Source of the DNA: an uncultured Candidatus Saccharibacteria bacterium | GTDB taxonomy: Bacteria > Patescibacteriota > Saccharimonadia > Saccharimonadales > Saccharimonadaceae | DNA length: 59,030 nt | Assembly (NCBI GenBank): GCA_947303945.1 | Contig: CAMYZS010000009.1 | Coordinates: forward strand, 1-59,030 | Reading direction: 5' to 3' | In this document: in pieces, positions 16,389 through 24,812 of the stretch | How the letters are laid out: every line of letters begins with the position of its first letter | How positions within the stretch are numbered: position 1 is the first letter of the stretch | Translations under genes and position numbers: made by a program | The notes under the pieces: generated by a model | What the model was told of the DNA's origin: nothing | Seen by the model: the letters and a program-made list of their open reading frames with translations, nothing else | The model's database searches: none

Positions 16389-18431
16389 TTATGGCTCATT
16401 CTGCTCATAATATAAAGTCTGATAAATGACACTACCTATTACCGCCGTACCGTTCATCTTCGTCGCACCCTCTTCAGCTGTTATTAATGCTTCGTTATTA
16501 ATGGCGGCCGTCTTACCTTGCAAAATGCCATCATAGAACTCAATTGCCGCAGTGGTATTCACACCATAAGTTGCACCACGAATAATTGGCGTAGAGTTAG
16601 AAATTCCTCCACCATGTACACCGATCACCAAGGTGCCAGATTCGTTCTTTACACCTTCTTGTTTGTTAGAGATGATCGTACCGCCAGTAATCACGACCGA
16701 TCCATTATTCAAGTTATGTACCGTTGCGCGCTGCGACGAAGAGCCGGTGCTCAAATATGCATTACCACTGATTACTAAGCTACCACCATTATTGTAGACC
16801 GCCTGCTTCGAGCCAGTCGCTACAATTCTCGCACCATTTTGAATATCTAATTCAGCTCCAGACTCATTATTGATCACACCTTCGGCTAGCGATGACGTAA
16901 TTGTGCCATTAATAATAGTTAATTTACCCTTATTGTCTATCACCCTATTACCGACGACGGAATTTTCCCCACCATTATCGCTAAACGTATAGCCATTCAA
17001 ATCTAATGTTATCTCTACGCCCGCATCAACCAGGACGTGATCTTTGATGTTGTCGAGCAAGGTAATCGTATCGCCCGCGCCCGCCTCGTCAATGCAATCT
17101 TGCAATAATGGATAAGTGGTTCCGCTTACGCCTACGCTACAAATATCGTTATTTTCGCGCCAGTTCGCATATAGAGTCATATCTTGGCTAATAATTGATT
17201 CTTCCGTGATTCTCTGTCCAGCGCCATCTTGCTCCGTATACCAGCCGCCAAAGTATTTGCGGCCACTATCCGTTTCAACGCTGTTCGGCATATCCGGCAA
17301 CAGACTACCAATTTTGGCGGAGCCAATCACTGTTACGTCATTTGGGTCGTCCACGACACCGCCAGCATTGAACGACACCGTATGTCTATTTGCACCCGTT
17401 TCACCTAATTTAATATATAAATTAGATAGAGTAGCGTCCAAATAACGTTTTGGCGCACCGTCAGCCCTCTCGGACGCGCCAAACCATACTGTAGTATCGA
17501 AGTAATCAGATGTATTATTTATATCCTGCAAAACCATAAACGGCTCGTCGTTGAACGAATAGTAAACCACACCGTCAACTCTTGCGACCACTACCTTAGT
17601 GGCGGTGGCGGCACTATGGGTTCCAGTCTTTTTCTCATGCGTGTTATTTTTCTTAATGGTCTGAACTATTTCAATATTATTATTGCCTCTGCGTATAGCT
17701 AAGCCCGGCCAGTGTCGGCTACTATCTTCAAATTTTGCATTCACGAATGTCGACTGAGTGGCATCATCTTCATCTATAACCGAATCATGGAACTGACGGC
17801 TCGGATCGTACACAAGTATTGTAAAACCTATTTCATAGTCTTTATTGTAGTTCTCTTCACTATATAGTTTTATACCCGTATCGATATAACGATGCGTACC
17901 ATCCGCCCAGTTAGTACCATTCACGATACAGTTATTGCCAGTTATATATCCGTCGCCGCCATGCTGAATATCGTAGCCATGAAAAACACATACGCCATCC
18001 ATCTCAAATTCAGTATGCATCTCATTATCCGGCTCAGCCTCTACCCACTGCGCATACAAATCATATACGGCACCATTATCCACGTCCAAGTTCATCGACG
18101 CGCTATCCGCATAGTCTACGCCCATATCGGAAGCTCTTGAGTCCCAGTGATCAAACTCATAACCCGCACGCACAAAAGCATTTGGGGTTAGTGTTTGAGC
18201 CTCGCCATAATAAAATAGCTGGTCCTCCATCGTACCTTGTACTGGATCGTCGCCAGCATTTGCATGGAACCGCACGTAATAATGTGCTTTTTCGACACTT
18301 AACTTTATCGTGGCCGTAGTTGTTGTTGAATATTTCGCATAAACCCGCTCAGGCAAAATTATCCCAATTGCTACCGCCATCAAAAATACAAAGATTGAAG
18401 TGCTAATTGTAAACAAACGACGCTTCATCAT
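16389..18431 (-). CDS. Secreted adhesin with InlB-type repeats and beta-helix region, last gene of TasA-like operon
   Basis: A 680-aa secreted protein. The signal peptide ends VYAKYSTTTT, the same VYAKY junction as the TasA-like protein at 20375. Order: an InlB/Listeria-Bacteroides-type repeat (about 50-110, AGYEFDHWDSR), a lectin/LamG-like region (about 120-340), a second InlB-type repeat (about 350-430, KYFGGWYTEQDGAG), then a right-handed beta-helix-like region (about 440-660) with repeated turns such as LDLNGYTF, ELDIQNGARI and SVVITGGTI. No sortase motif or C-terminal helix is seen, so attachment may be through the fibre. It overlaps the upstream gene by ATGA. The product is inferred to be a fibre-associated adhesin. 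Confidence 0.82.
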   Translation of the reverse strand: MMKRRLFTISTSIFVFLMAVAIGIILPERVYAKYSTTTTATIKLSVEKAHYYVRFHANAGDDPVQGTMEDQLFYYGEAQTLTPNAFVRAGYEFDHWDSRASDMGVDYADSASMNLDVDNGAVYDLYAQWVEAEPDNEMHTEFEMDGVCVFHGYDIQHGGDGYITGNNCIVNGTNWADGTHRYIDTGIKLYSEENYNKDYEIGFTILVYDPSRQFHDSVIDEDDATQSTFVNAKFEDSSRHWPGLAIRRGNNNIEIVQTIKKNNTHEKKTGTHSAATATKVVVARVDGVVYYSFNDEPFMVLQDINNTSDYFDTTVWFGASERADGAPKRYLDATLSNLYIKLGETGANRHTVSFNAGGVVDDPNDVTVIGSAKIGSLLPDMPNSVETDSGRKYFGGWYTEQDGAGQRITEESIISQDMTLYANWRENNDICSVGVSGTTYPLLQDCIDEAGAGDTITLLDNIKDHVLVDAGVEITLDLNGYTFSDNGGENSVVGNRVIDNKGKLTIINGTITSSLAEGVINNESGAELDIQNGARIVATGSKQAVYNNGGSLVISGNAYLSTGSSSQRATVHNLNNGSVVITGGTIISNKQEGVKNESGTLVIGVHGGGISNSTPIIRGATYGVNTTAAIEFYDGILQGKTAAINNEALITAEEGATKMNGTAVIGSVIYQTLYYEQNEP

Positions 18432-18949
18432 CGCGGATCCTTCTGTGCAAATACTACTTCGACCGAAACATTATGGTTTACTGTTGCTTCCGCCGATAAT
18501 TTTGCAACAAATTCTATCGTATGATTCCTATTTCTGTGCGGACCAAGTTCTTTTCCCGTATTCTCCAAAATAATAACGCCACTACTATTTGGATTCTTAT
18601 AATTCCCGCCTTCATCCAATCTAGCCATTACGCCAGTTGGGACCCCCGTCAATTTAATCGTATACTTGCTCGCCGTATCCGAATCGTTCGTAACCGTCAG
18701 ATTGAAAACCTGTTGACGCTCCTCGTCCTCATTTCCAGCAATCACGCCAACTTTATCATCATTACTCTGTTCCGACGTACCGGCAATCCCGACATCCCAT
18801 TCTGCTACTAAGGTAGAAGTATTCTTAGTTATATCTTCTCGTAGCATCATCTTTGCTACCACAAAAGAGCCCGCAATCAGCGGAATGCCAGCATAAAGCA
18901 TCGCGAAGAATACGACTCGTCTTACCGAAATTCGCCTCTTGCTTGCCAT
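18428..18949 (-). CDS. TasA/camelysin-like secreted protein, 173 aa
   Basis: A basic N-terminus (KRRISVRR) precedes one hydrophobic helix (about 13-32, ending VVAKMMLRE) and an extracellular beta-rich domain with AEWDVGIAG, FNLTVTNDSDTASKYTIKLTG and HTIEFVAKLSAE. The pattern of a signal peptide, an Ala/Glu-x-Trp strand and an 'unordered tails' beta sandwich matches TasA/CalY-type fibre proteins, but similarity is weak by eye. It sits 2 nt after the previous gene and overlaps the following one, so it is co-translated with two other secreted proteins. Confidence 0.75.
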   Translation of the reverse strand: MASKRRISVRRVVFFAMLYAGIPLIAGSFVVAKMMLREDITKNTSTLVAEWDVGIAGTSEQSNDDKVGVIAGNEDEERQQVFNLTVTNDSDTASKYTIKLTGVPTGVMARLDEGGNYKNPNSSGVIILENTGKELGPHRNRNHTIEFVAKLSAEATVNHNVSVEVVFAQKDPR

Positions 18950-18951
18950 CT

Positions 18952-19719
18952 CTACACTTCCTCAAAGTTTATTTTGACGCCCAACCTATAATCAGTCGCA
19001 TTCTTACCAGCCTTTGTATCTGCGGCATCTACGCCGCCATCATACGGCCAATTCCAATCAAGCGTATAACTATCCACTTTATCATTTTGCAATAATTTCA
19101 GTGCCGAAGCTAACTCTTTTGCCTTCACCCACTGTGTATCGCTACCGACTATATATTCCCCACCGCGCTTCAAGCGATAAAGCATATTCACAGCGTACTG
19201 CGAGTCGTCCTCAAACTCTATACTATAACGGATCGCATTGTTAGTCCCGTTATGGACTTTGAAGTTATAAGAGTTCGATACTCCTGGCGCAATTTTATCC
19301 TTATATTGAAATGCTGCATTCTGAAAAATTTTTAAGCTCTTTTGGTAGACATACCAACCATTAGTATCGTCAACGTAAACTATACCATCCTCATCAACGT
19401 CAGTATCGGTTTTCCCATTTATTGTTTTCTCGGAATAACCATTCGTTCCATTAGAACCGCTGTAACCGTTAGATCCAGGTGAAGTACCCGGGATAAAACC
19501 ATCTTTGTCTTCTTTATCAGGATCGCAATCTTCGCCATTCTTGCCTTTGCAAATACATCCAATTCGAATATCGAACACATCAACATTGCCAGTCTCTATC
19601 TCATCCGGCTCTGGCGTAGGCTTCAATAAAAGTGATAGCAAAAATATAATTACCACTAACAATACAGCGGAAACAACCGCTAAGCCACGATTATAACTTC
19701 TTTTTTCTCCACTCTCCAT
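18952..19719 (-). CDS. TasA-like membrane-anchored protein with Gly-rich spacer and W-x-WPY domain
   Basis: A 255-aa protein with one N-terminal membrane helix (about 11-32), an acidic/cysteine segment (IGCICKGKNGEDC) and a short collagen-like Gly-rich spacer (about 73-95, GSNGYSGSNGTNGY). A domain shared with the TasA-like protein at 20375 follows: KDKIAPGVSNSYNFKVHN matches its GKIAPGTKGTCNIELSN, and TLDWNWPYDGG...DAADT matches its SINWEWPYETDEG...DAADT. It therefore belongs to the same fibre family. AAAGGAG lies 5 nt before the ATG, and a hairpin-rich 80-bp gap separates it from the upstream subunit gene. Confidence 0.82.
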   Translation of the reverse strand: MESGEKRSYNRGLAVVSAVLLVVIIFLLSLLLKPTPEPDEIETGNVDVFDIRIGCICKGKNGEDCDPDKEDKDGFIPGTSPGSNGYSGSNGTNGYSEKTINGKTDTDVDEDGIVYVDDTNGWYVYQKSLKIFQNAAFQYKDKIAPGVSNSYNFKVHNGTNNAIRYSIEFEDDSQYAVNMLYRLKRGGEYIVGSDTQWVKAKELASALKLLQNDKVDSYTLDWNWPYDGGVDAADTKAGKNATDYRLGVKINFEEV

Positions 19720-19721
19720 TT

Positions 19722-19799
19722 TTCTCCTTTAGCCCCCACGCAGACAATCAATTTATTCATTGCCTACGTGGAGGCTAAACCTCCACGATAATTTGTTTA
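19722..19799 (-). promoter_or_regulatory. Stem-loops between the first two TasA-like genes
   Basis: The gap contains a perfect 8-bp stem CGTGGAGG / CCTCCACG, and then an imperfect longer stem CACGTAGGCAAT / ATTGATTGTCTGCGTG just before the next ribosome site. Neither has a T-run, so they are more likely to stabilise the first cistron or hold back ribosomes than to terminate. This is inferred. Confidence 0.6.
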
Positions 19800-20375
19800 T
19801 TAATTTGAAGGTTTGGTCTGTACACCAGTAACGTCAAAAATAACTTTCATCTCACTAGTGCCAGTAGTGGCATTACCTGCCGCAGTCCTACCATCAATAG
19901 TATCAGCAGCGTCGCCCGCACCCTCGTCAGTCTCATATGGCCATTCCCAGTTAATTGAAACGGTCTTAGTATCGCCAATCTTTAACTTGCCCGTAATTTC
20001 TCCATCCGCAGCCAATGCATTGCCTTTATATTTAAACTTCAAATTTTGCGGACCGCTTACCTCTTTAACCGTAATTGTATAATCTACGCCAACTTCGCTA
20101 GTATTATTTGATAGCTCAATATTACAAGTGCCCTTTGTGCCAGGCGCAATCTTACCCTCAGCTACAGTTTTAGTATATGTCTTGCTGAGATCGCAAGACA
20201 GCGTCTTTGTCTCGTTCTCTTCCTTAAATGCCCACTTTGCCACCTCAATGGATGCAGTCTTATCTGTAATGCTAGCAATGTACTTCGCGTAAACCGCAGC
20301 AGCCAAGCCTAAAACGGCAACTCCCATTACGACAAACGCAACAACGAGCGCAGTCCTAGTCCTTCTTTTACTCAT
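19800..20375 (-). CDS. TasA/CotN-like fibre subunit
   Basis: A 191-aa secreted protein and first gene of the fibre operon. The start is set at ATG 20375 because GGAGGT lies 6 nt upstream; a longer frame begins at 20411 without a site. The N-terminus has KRRTRT, a hydrophobic helix and the cleavage region AAVYAKYIAS. The mature part begins with a strand ASIEVAKWAF, has two cysteines (SCDLSK and TCNIEL) that could form a disulphide, IAPGTKG, and the C-terminal WEWPYETDEG...DAADT followed by a strand KVIFDV. These match the TasA/camelysin family, whose members assemble into biofilm fibres after cleavage by a SipW-type peptidase. That peptidase is not in this window. Confidence 0.85.
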   Translation of the reverse strand: MSKRRTRTALVVAFVVMGVAVLGLAAAVYAKYIASITDKTASIEVAKWAFKEENETKTLSCDLSKTYTKTVAEGKIAPGTKGTCNIELSNNTSEVGVDYTITVKEVSGPQNLKFKYKGNALAADGEITGKLKIGDTKTVSINWEWPYETDEGAGDAADTIDGRTAAGNATTGTSEMKVIFDVTGVQTKPSN

Positions 20376-20428
20376 GTTTTTACCTCCATTGACTCCACCT
20401 CGCGAAGTCATTAATTTTTATGCTTTTT

Positions 20429-20437
20429 ATTATAGCA
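20429..20437 (-). promoter_or_regulatory. Extended -10 promoter of the TasA-like operon
   Basis: Minus-strand TGC TATAAT within CTTATGCTATAAT. The leader is about 47 nt and includes GGAGGT. It directly follows the rplU terminator, so the operon is transcribed separately from rplU. Confidence 0.75.
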
Positions 20438-20450
20438 TAAGCACGCACCA

Positions 20451-20476
20451 AAAAACTCCCATTTTTGGGAGTTTTT
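20451..20476. terminator. Terminator of rplU
   Basis: AAAAACTCCC / GGGAGTTTTTT stem and T-run, nearly symmetrical so it could work both ways. Lies 3 bp beyond rplU. Confidence 0.88.
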
Positions 20477-20478
20477 TA

Positions 20479-20790
20479 TTATTTACCAATGCTCTCAATT
20501 TCGATTTCTGAGTACTTTTGGCGGTGACCAGTTTCGGTGTGGACACGCTTCTTGGAGTGGTAACGAATGACGCGAATCTTGTCGCCAGCTACCTTTGCTT
20601 CTACGACCTTCGCCTTCACCTTAACTCCGCTAACCGTTGGCGTACCGACCGTAGTCTTGTCGCCGTCAATTACGAGTAAAGCATCGAGAGCGAGATCTTT
20701 AGTTCCTTCCGGGAGGAGGTCCACACGGAGGGTCTCTTTTTCAGCGACAACATATTGTTTACCGCCAACCTTTATGACTGCTTTTTTCAT
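20479..20790 (-). CDS. rplU: Ribosomal protein L21
   Basis: A 103-aa 50S protein that binds 23S rRNA near L20. Signature features are AVIKVGGKQYVV at the N-terminus, the central strand VDLLPEG and the C-terminal RVIRYHSKKRVHTETGHRQKYSEIEI (quoted in part: HSKKRVHTETGHRQ). It has AAAGGA before the ATG and TGG TATAAT upstream at 20815-20823. It is isolated among surface genes and separated from rpmA, its usual neighbour. Confidence 0.97.
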   Translation of the reverse strand: MKKAVIKVGGKQYVVAEKETLRVDLLPEGTKDLALDALLVIDGDKTTVGTPTVSGVKVKAKVVEAKVAGDKIRVIRYHSKKRVHTETGHRQKYSEIEIESIGK

Positions 20791-20814
20791 AAAATTCCTT
20801 TTATTACTTGCGCC

Positions 20815-20823
20815 ATTATACCA
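20815..20823 (-). promoter_or_regulatory. Extended -10 promoter of rplU
   Basis: Minus-strand TGG TATAAT about 25 nt before the rplU ATG, with AAAGGA in the short leader. Confidence 0.7.
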
Positions 20824-20864
20824 ATAATTACCATAAAATTCAAGCCTTAGCGCAAACGTAAAAT

Positions 20865-20892
20865 AGACGCTGGGATACCCGAACCAGCGCCT
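20865..20892 (-). terminator. Terminator of the LPNTG protein gene
   Basis: Minus-strand AGGCGCTGG, 8-nt loop, CCCAGCGTCT, then ATTTTA. The T-run is weak. Confidence 0.7.
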
Positions 20893-20935
20893 ATTCCTTA
20901 AAGAATTGTTTTTAAAAAGGAGCGTTTACAAATCT

Positions 20936-22486
20936 TTATTTTTTCTTACCGTGTTTGATTCCTTCTTGAATCTCGGCAACTTCTTTTTGGCTACGATACC
21001 AATAGCTAACACCAGTCATTACGCATACGGCGGCCACTATCGCTAATGCAATTTCGCCTGGCCCCGTATTTGGAAGTATCGGTGCTGGAGTTGGTTCTTT
21101 TTTACACTGCGGCAAGTCCTTGTATTCGTCCTTATCACAGCACTCAGTCTTAATCGAGCCATCTTCGTTTTTGCACGGATCTTCTTCCTTACATTGTGGA
21201 AGATCTTTATATTCATCCCGATCGCAACATTCAGGCTTTACTGAGCCATCTTCGTTTTTACATTCATCCTCAACTTTACATTCTGGCTCATCTTTATATT
21301 CCGGTTTATCGCAACATTCAGGTTTTACTGAGCCATCTTCGTTTTTACATGGATCCTTCTTTGGCTCCTCTGGCTCTTCGCAAGTTTTCTCGACTTTTAT
21401 TGTCGCCGTAGCCGTCGAAGTACCAGTCTGATCAGTCACGGTAGTAATCGTGTTCTTAAAGGAATTCGTACCACAATCGCCATCTTTTACAATATCACTA
21501 TTCACTTTTACTTTATAAGTCAAAGTGCCCGTCACGCCTTCCCCAAATAGACCAGTATTAATGCCATTCGCGACAATCGCATCACTCAAAGTGCGTGTCT
21601 TTTTAGAGCCAGAATCATAAAGAGTTACACTACCAGGGACCAAAGTAACACCAGTTGGAAGCTTATCACGAAAAGTCACATTTGTAAGAACTTTAGAGCC
21701 GCTGTTTTTGAAGGTAATCTTATATGTAACCGTATCGCCAGGCTTCGCCGTTACGCTACTAAAGAAGTTTGTGCCATCCAATGAAGCGCTCTTCGAAACT
21801 GACGAACTTGCCTGCTCGGCACGTACATGATATATGATATGACCAGAATATTCACTACAACCCGGAATAACACCATTAAACTTATTGTAGCCAATATACA
21901 GACCTTCATTAAATAATTGGGTCCCCAAAAGCTCGCCTTTTAGCTTACCTTGATTTATAATCTTCGCTGTCGCATTTACATACTTGAGCTCAATATCCGT
22001 CTTTGAGTCGGTCGTAAAATACGCCTCATCCCAAACTGATTCCGGCGAAGCTGTATCGGACGAAATAGTCGCACTAATCTTACCCTTACTCGAAGAGTTA
22101 ATTTTTGTAGAAAAGCTACTGCGAACTTTCGTCTTCATCGCGATACCTTTTCCGCCATTAGTCGTGTTTGTCTCCGTAGCGGCATTGTTATGATAGAAGA
22201 TGTACACCTCATAGGTCTTACCAGGAGTAACCTTGATTTCGTTGACATATTTGCCATTTCCGCCCACCTCAGTCACACGCACAAAGTCGCGCTCGTCGCC
22301 GATAATATTATTATCGGTAATCGAGTTGAAGGTGGCGTGATCTGCCGGCTTTTTCATCGTATATGTTGGGCGATCTGGACCCCACGCATACGATGACGCG
22401 GCTGGCACCAGCACGGACAATGCCAATGCCGACAATCCCGCAATCATCAGTCTCCGCTTAAAGTTAATATTCGTTTGTTTTTGCAT
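20936..22486 (-). CDS. LPNTG sortase-anchored surface protein with DUF11 domain and Cys-rich repeats
   Basis: A 516-aa wall-anchored protein. The signal peptide (about 1-34) ends SSYA. An N-terminal beta region (about 40-230) is followed by a DUF11-type domain (about 235-350: KPGDTVTYKITFKNSGS, FRDKLPTGVTLVPGSV). Three copies of a 25-27-aa repeat, C-KNEDGSVKPECCD-EYKD-PQC, follow, each with four cysteines including a CC pair. The sorting signal LPNTG, a hydrophobic helix and a basic tail (HGKKK) end the protein. It has a good AAGGAG. The Cys repeats could form a disulphide-stiffened stalk, as is inferred for similar surface proteins. No sortase gene lies in the window. Confidence 0.92.
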   Translation of the reverse strand: MQKQTNINFKRRLMIAGLSALALSVLVPAASSYAWGPDRPTYTMKKPADHATFNSITDNNIIGDERDFVRVTEVGGNGKYVNEIKVTPGKTYEVYIFYHNNAATETNTTNGGKGIAMKTKVRSSFSTKINSSSKGKISATISSDTASPESVWDEAYFTTDSKTDIELKYVNATAKIINQGKLKGELLGTQLFNEGLYIGYNKFNGVIPGCSEYSGHIIYHVRAEQASSSVSKSASLDGTNFFSSVTAKPGDTVTYKITFKNSGSKVLTNVTFRDKLPTGVTLVPGSVTLYDSGSKKTRTLSDAIVANGINTGLFGEGVTGTLTYKVKVNSDIVKDGDCGTNSFKNTITTVTDQTGTSTATATIKVEKTCEEPEEPKKDPCKNEDGSVKPECCDKPEYKDEPECKVEDECKNEDGSVKPECCDRDEYKDLPQCKEEDPCKNEDGSIKTECCDKDEYKDLPQCKKEPTPAPILPNTGPGEIALAIVAAVCVMTGVSYWYRSQKEVAEIQEGIKHGKKK

Positions 22487-22503
22487 GTTTTGCTCCTTTT
22501 TGT

Positions 22504-24168
22504 TTACATATCCAATAGCTCATCTAAGTTGACGTTTCCAGCATCATCCGTGTGCTCCGCAATCGTTTCCCCACCACTAGGCTGCGCCTCTACAGCTTCA
22601 TTATATGTCGCCGTATTCTGATCTATCTGTTCTTGCACCCTATCCCCCTCGTCCCTCGCCTCCGCGACCTCCGGAGCTTCACTTTGAATATTATCCGCAG
22701 GACGCTCAGCCTGCCGTTGTTCTGCCGTCACCGGCTCAGCTTCCTCGGGTCGCTCCGCCCGAATACTAGTATTACCGTCTCCGCCCATATTCTCAGTCGT
22801 CGAGCTAGTCGATGGCGCTTCGCCTATCGAGCCGGGACCAGTCGTATCTGTTTCATATTCATTTCCAGCCCCGCCACCAAATACCTGCTCCTCAGTCAAT
22901 GCCGTCTTCTCTTTATTAACTTCCTCCCCTTGACTATCTGGCGTTATTTCTGGATTCTCATCTGGCTTTTTCTCCTCAACCACTACTGCCGGATTCTCCG
23001 GTATCTCACTTGTTGTCGTAATAATTCTTTCCGCTCCCGGATCATCTTTAGCGCGCACAACCTGTAAACCACAACCCAAGCGCCATGTCGTCTTCGCTAT
23101 TCTATCAGTGCCTGGTATCGTATACTTAAACTCTATCGCCTGAGAACCATTCTCATTCGTAGAACAGTGAACAGGCTCAATATTTCTCGACGTAAACTGC
23201 GCGCCGTTCTCCGCATTCGCTCTACCAAACACATTAATATATGTACCATTTAATGTCGTCATCTCATGCTGACCTTGGCGTATTATTCCTAAATAGTGCG
23301 AAGCCATTTGCCTATGCGCGCTTTCATTAGAATCCATTAGAGCGTCAAGTTCATTCATTGTCATGTTGGCAGTATCGACTTCAGTACCATCTTCGTAACG
23401 CAAAACTAACTTCGCATCATCATCCAAGTCATAATATTGCGCCGCAAACAACGAAGGCTCATGATAAGCAATATGCTCTTCTTCTTTCATAATAGTTTCA
23501 TAATCAGCATTCTCAAGCGACTCGCCAAAAGAATAACGACCACTCTTTCTCTCATTATAGCCATTACCATCATCGTTAGCGAAATGTCCAGCATACTGGT
23601 CGCTAACATCAATACTCTCCGCCTCCTCCATTGCTTCCACCGCTTCCGAATCATCTGTAACATTGTCGTTCTCAATATTCGCACTCGGGCGACCACCCTC
23701 CTCTGCTTTTGCGCTATTATTATGCCCAATAGCATAACCTATGCCACCCACCGCCAAAGCCGACGCAGTCAATCCAGCCACAACCGCAATTTTTTTGGCA
23801 GTATTAGAGGACGCGCCTCTATTATCTCCACCAGATTCACCACGCCCCCTAGCTTCAGTTGGCGGAGGTGTCGAGCTCCCTCTTTCTGGCTGTCGCGGAG
23901 GTGTCGGGCCCCCTCTTTCTGGCTGTCGCGGAGGAAGCATACTTACCTCGTTTAACTTCTGCTGTATTTCGGGCAATAAATCATTATATTTTCCGCCCAC
24001 AAATTCCATACGCTTATAACTACGGCCATGTCTGGTTACAATCTCTCTAGCTGCATTATCGAGAGTCGCAAACTTGTCCCCCTTATATTGTTCAAAAAGG
24101 TTTTGCAGAACCTCATCCGGATTCTGCGATTCCGCACCTTCTCCTGTTCTTCTTGGTACTTCTGTCAT
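22504..24168 (-). CDS. Large membrane-anchored protein with acidic low-complexity tail
   Basis: A 554-aa protein of unknown function. Residues 1-75 form a helical cytoplasmic domain. A Pro/Arg-rich linker with repeated PRQPERG units (about 79-110) leads to one transmembrane helix (about 127-148, VAVGLT/ALAVGGIGYAIGH region). An extracellular domain (about 200-380) has two cysteines (VHCSTNENG and RLGCGLQV) and motifs YETIMKEEEHIAYHEPSLFA and DSNESAHRQMASHYLGI. The last 160 residues are Glu/Pro/Ser/Thr-rich and likely disordered. There is no sorting motif. It has its own TTGACA/TAAAAT promoter and lies upstream of the LPNTG gene with a 17-bp gap, so the two are probably co-transcribed. Confidence 0.82.
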   Translation of the reverse strand: MTEVPRRTGEGAESQNPDEVLQNLFEQYKGDKFATLDNAAREIVTRHGRSYKRMEFVGGKYNDLLPEIQQKLNEVSMLPPRQPERGGPTPPRQPERGSSTPPPTEARGRGESGGDNRGASSNTAKKIAVVAGLTASALAVGGIGYAIGHNNSAKAEEGGRPSANIENDNVTDDSEAVEAMEEAESIDVSDQYAGHFANDDGNGYNERKSGRYSFGESLENADYETIMKEEEHIAYHEPSLFAAQYYDLDDDAKLVLRYEDGTEVDTANMTMNELDALMDSNESAHRQMASHYLGIIRQGQHEMTTLNGTYINVFGRANAENGAQFTSRNIEPVHCSTNENGSQAIEFKYTIPGTDRIAKTTWRLGCGLQVVRAKDDPGAERIITTTSEIPENPAVVVEEKKPDENPEITPDSQGEEVNKEKTALTEEQVFGGGAGNEYETDTTGPGSIGEAPSTSSTTENMGGDGNTSIRAERPEEAEPVTAEQRQAERPADNIQSEAPEVAEARDEGDRVQEQIDQNTATYNEAVEAQPSGGETIAEHTDDAGNVNLDELLDM

Positions 24169-24205
24169 TTTTTATTCCTTTTTTATTTTTGACCTATTTA
24201 GGCGA

Positions 24206-24235
24206 ATTTTAGCATTAACTCTTTCGAATTGTCAA
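24206..24235 (-). promoter_or_regulatory. Promoter of the 24168-20936 surface gene pair
   Basis: Minus-strand TTGACA (24230-24235), 18-bp spacer, TGC TAAAAT (-10 at 24206-24211). Leader about 30 nt with AAAGGA. Confidence 0.85.
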
Positions 24236-24298
24236 GTACCAGAGCCAACCACAACCAGGCAATGCCGAAACCATTTCCATCACAGCACTCATTGCAAC

Positions 24299-24338
24299 AA
24301 AAAAATGAGGCCAGCAGCTAGTCACTTGGCCTCATTTA
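24299..24338 (-). terminator. Terminator of the 95-aa gene
   Basis: Minus-strand AAATGAGGCCA / TGGCCTCATTT, 11-bp perfect stem, then TTTTTTT. The 24169-24425 gap otherwise holds only this and the promoter. Confidence 0.93.
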
Positions 24339-24425
24339 TTCTTTCTAATAATTCTTTTTATCTTTATCTTATAGGCATTCTCCTTTTTATTTTAAAATAT
24401 TCCTCAAATTATTTCTTTCTACATA

Positions 24426-24713
24426 TTAAGCTGCCTCTTCGTCAGTAAAGAGTCCTCCTCGTTTAAGAAAAACCTTAACCCTCTTGGCGAGCTTTGCGGC
24501 CCGTTCAGGAGACATTTTTCTTACTTCTTTCGGTATAAACTCTTTGGTTTCTTCATACCCAAGCACAAGTCCGTTATCTTCCTCTTCTCGAACTTTCTCA
24601 ATCTCCGCTCTCAAGAGCTCTTCGTTTTTACGTTGCTGTTCAGTAAACGCCTTTTCGTCTATGCCGTCCCCCTTAGTCGGAATCATCATTTTCGTCGTCT
24701 TGAGTATCTCCAT
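24426..24713 (-). CDS. Hypothetical small charged protein, 95 aa
   Basis: Not recognised. The protein is soluble, Glu/Lys-rich and probably mostly helical (about residues 20-50 and 66-90), with no cysteine and no membrane segment. It forms a complete transcription unit: consensus promoter 24813-24841, AAAGGA before the ATG, and a strong terminator. The ending KRVKVFLKRGGLFTDEEAA suggests a short interaction motif, but nothing firm can be said. Confidence 0.7.
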   Translation of the reverse strand: MEILKTTKMMIPTKGDGIDEKAFTEQQRKNEELLRAEIEKVREEEDNGLVLGYEETKEFIPKEVRKMSPERAAKLAKRVKVFLKRGGLFTDEEAA

Positions 24714-24812
24714 TTTTGTTTTCGTTCCTTTCTTTTATTCTCTCCTTCCTTATTACCCGATTCTGGAATTTGATTTTTTGTTTTTGTGTTGGTTTCTGTT
24801 CCAACTATCTCC

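Noticed and set aside
20884-20900. GGTTCGGG-like sequence suggesting a tRNA T-arm
   Set aside because: There is no cloverleaf around it; it is the loop of a terminator hairpin.
22552-23955. Plus-strand frames of 171-172 aa opposite the 554-aa protein
   Set aside because: Arg/Ser-rich antisense shadows with no ribosome site or promoter.
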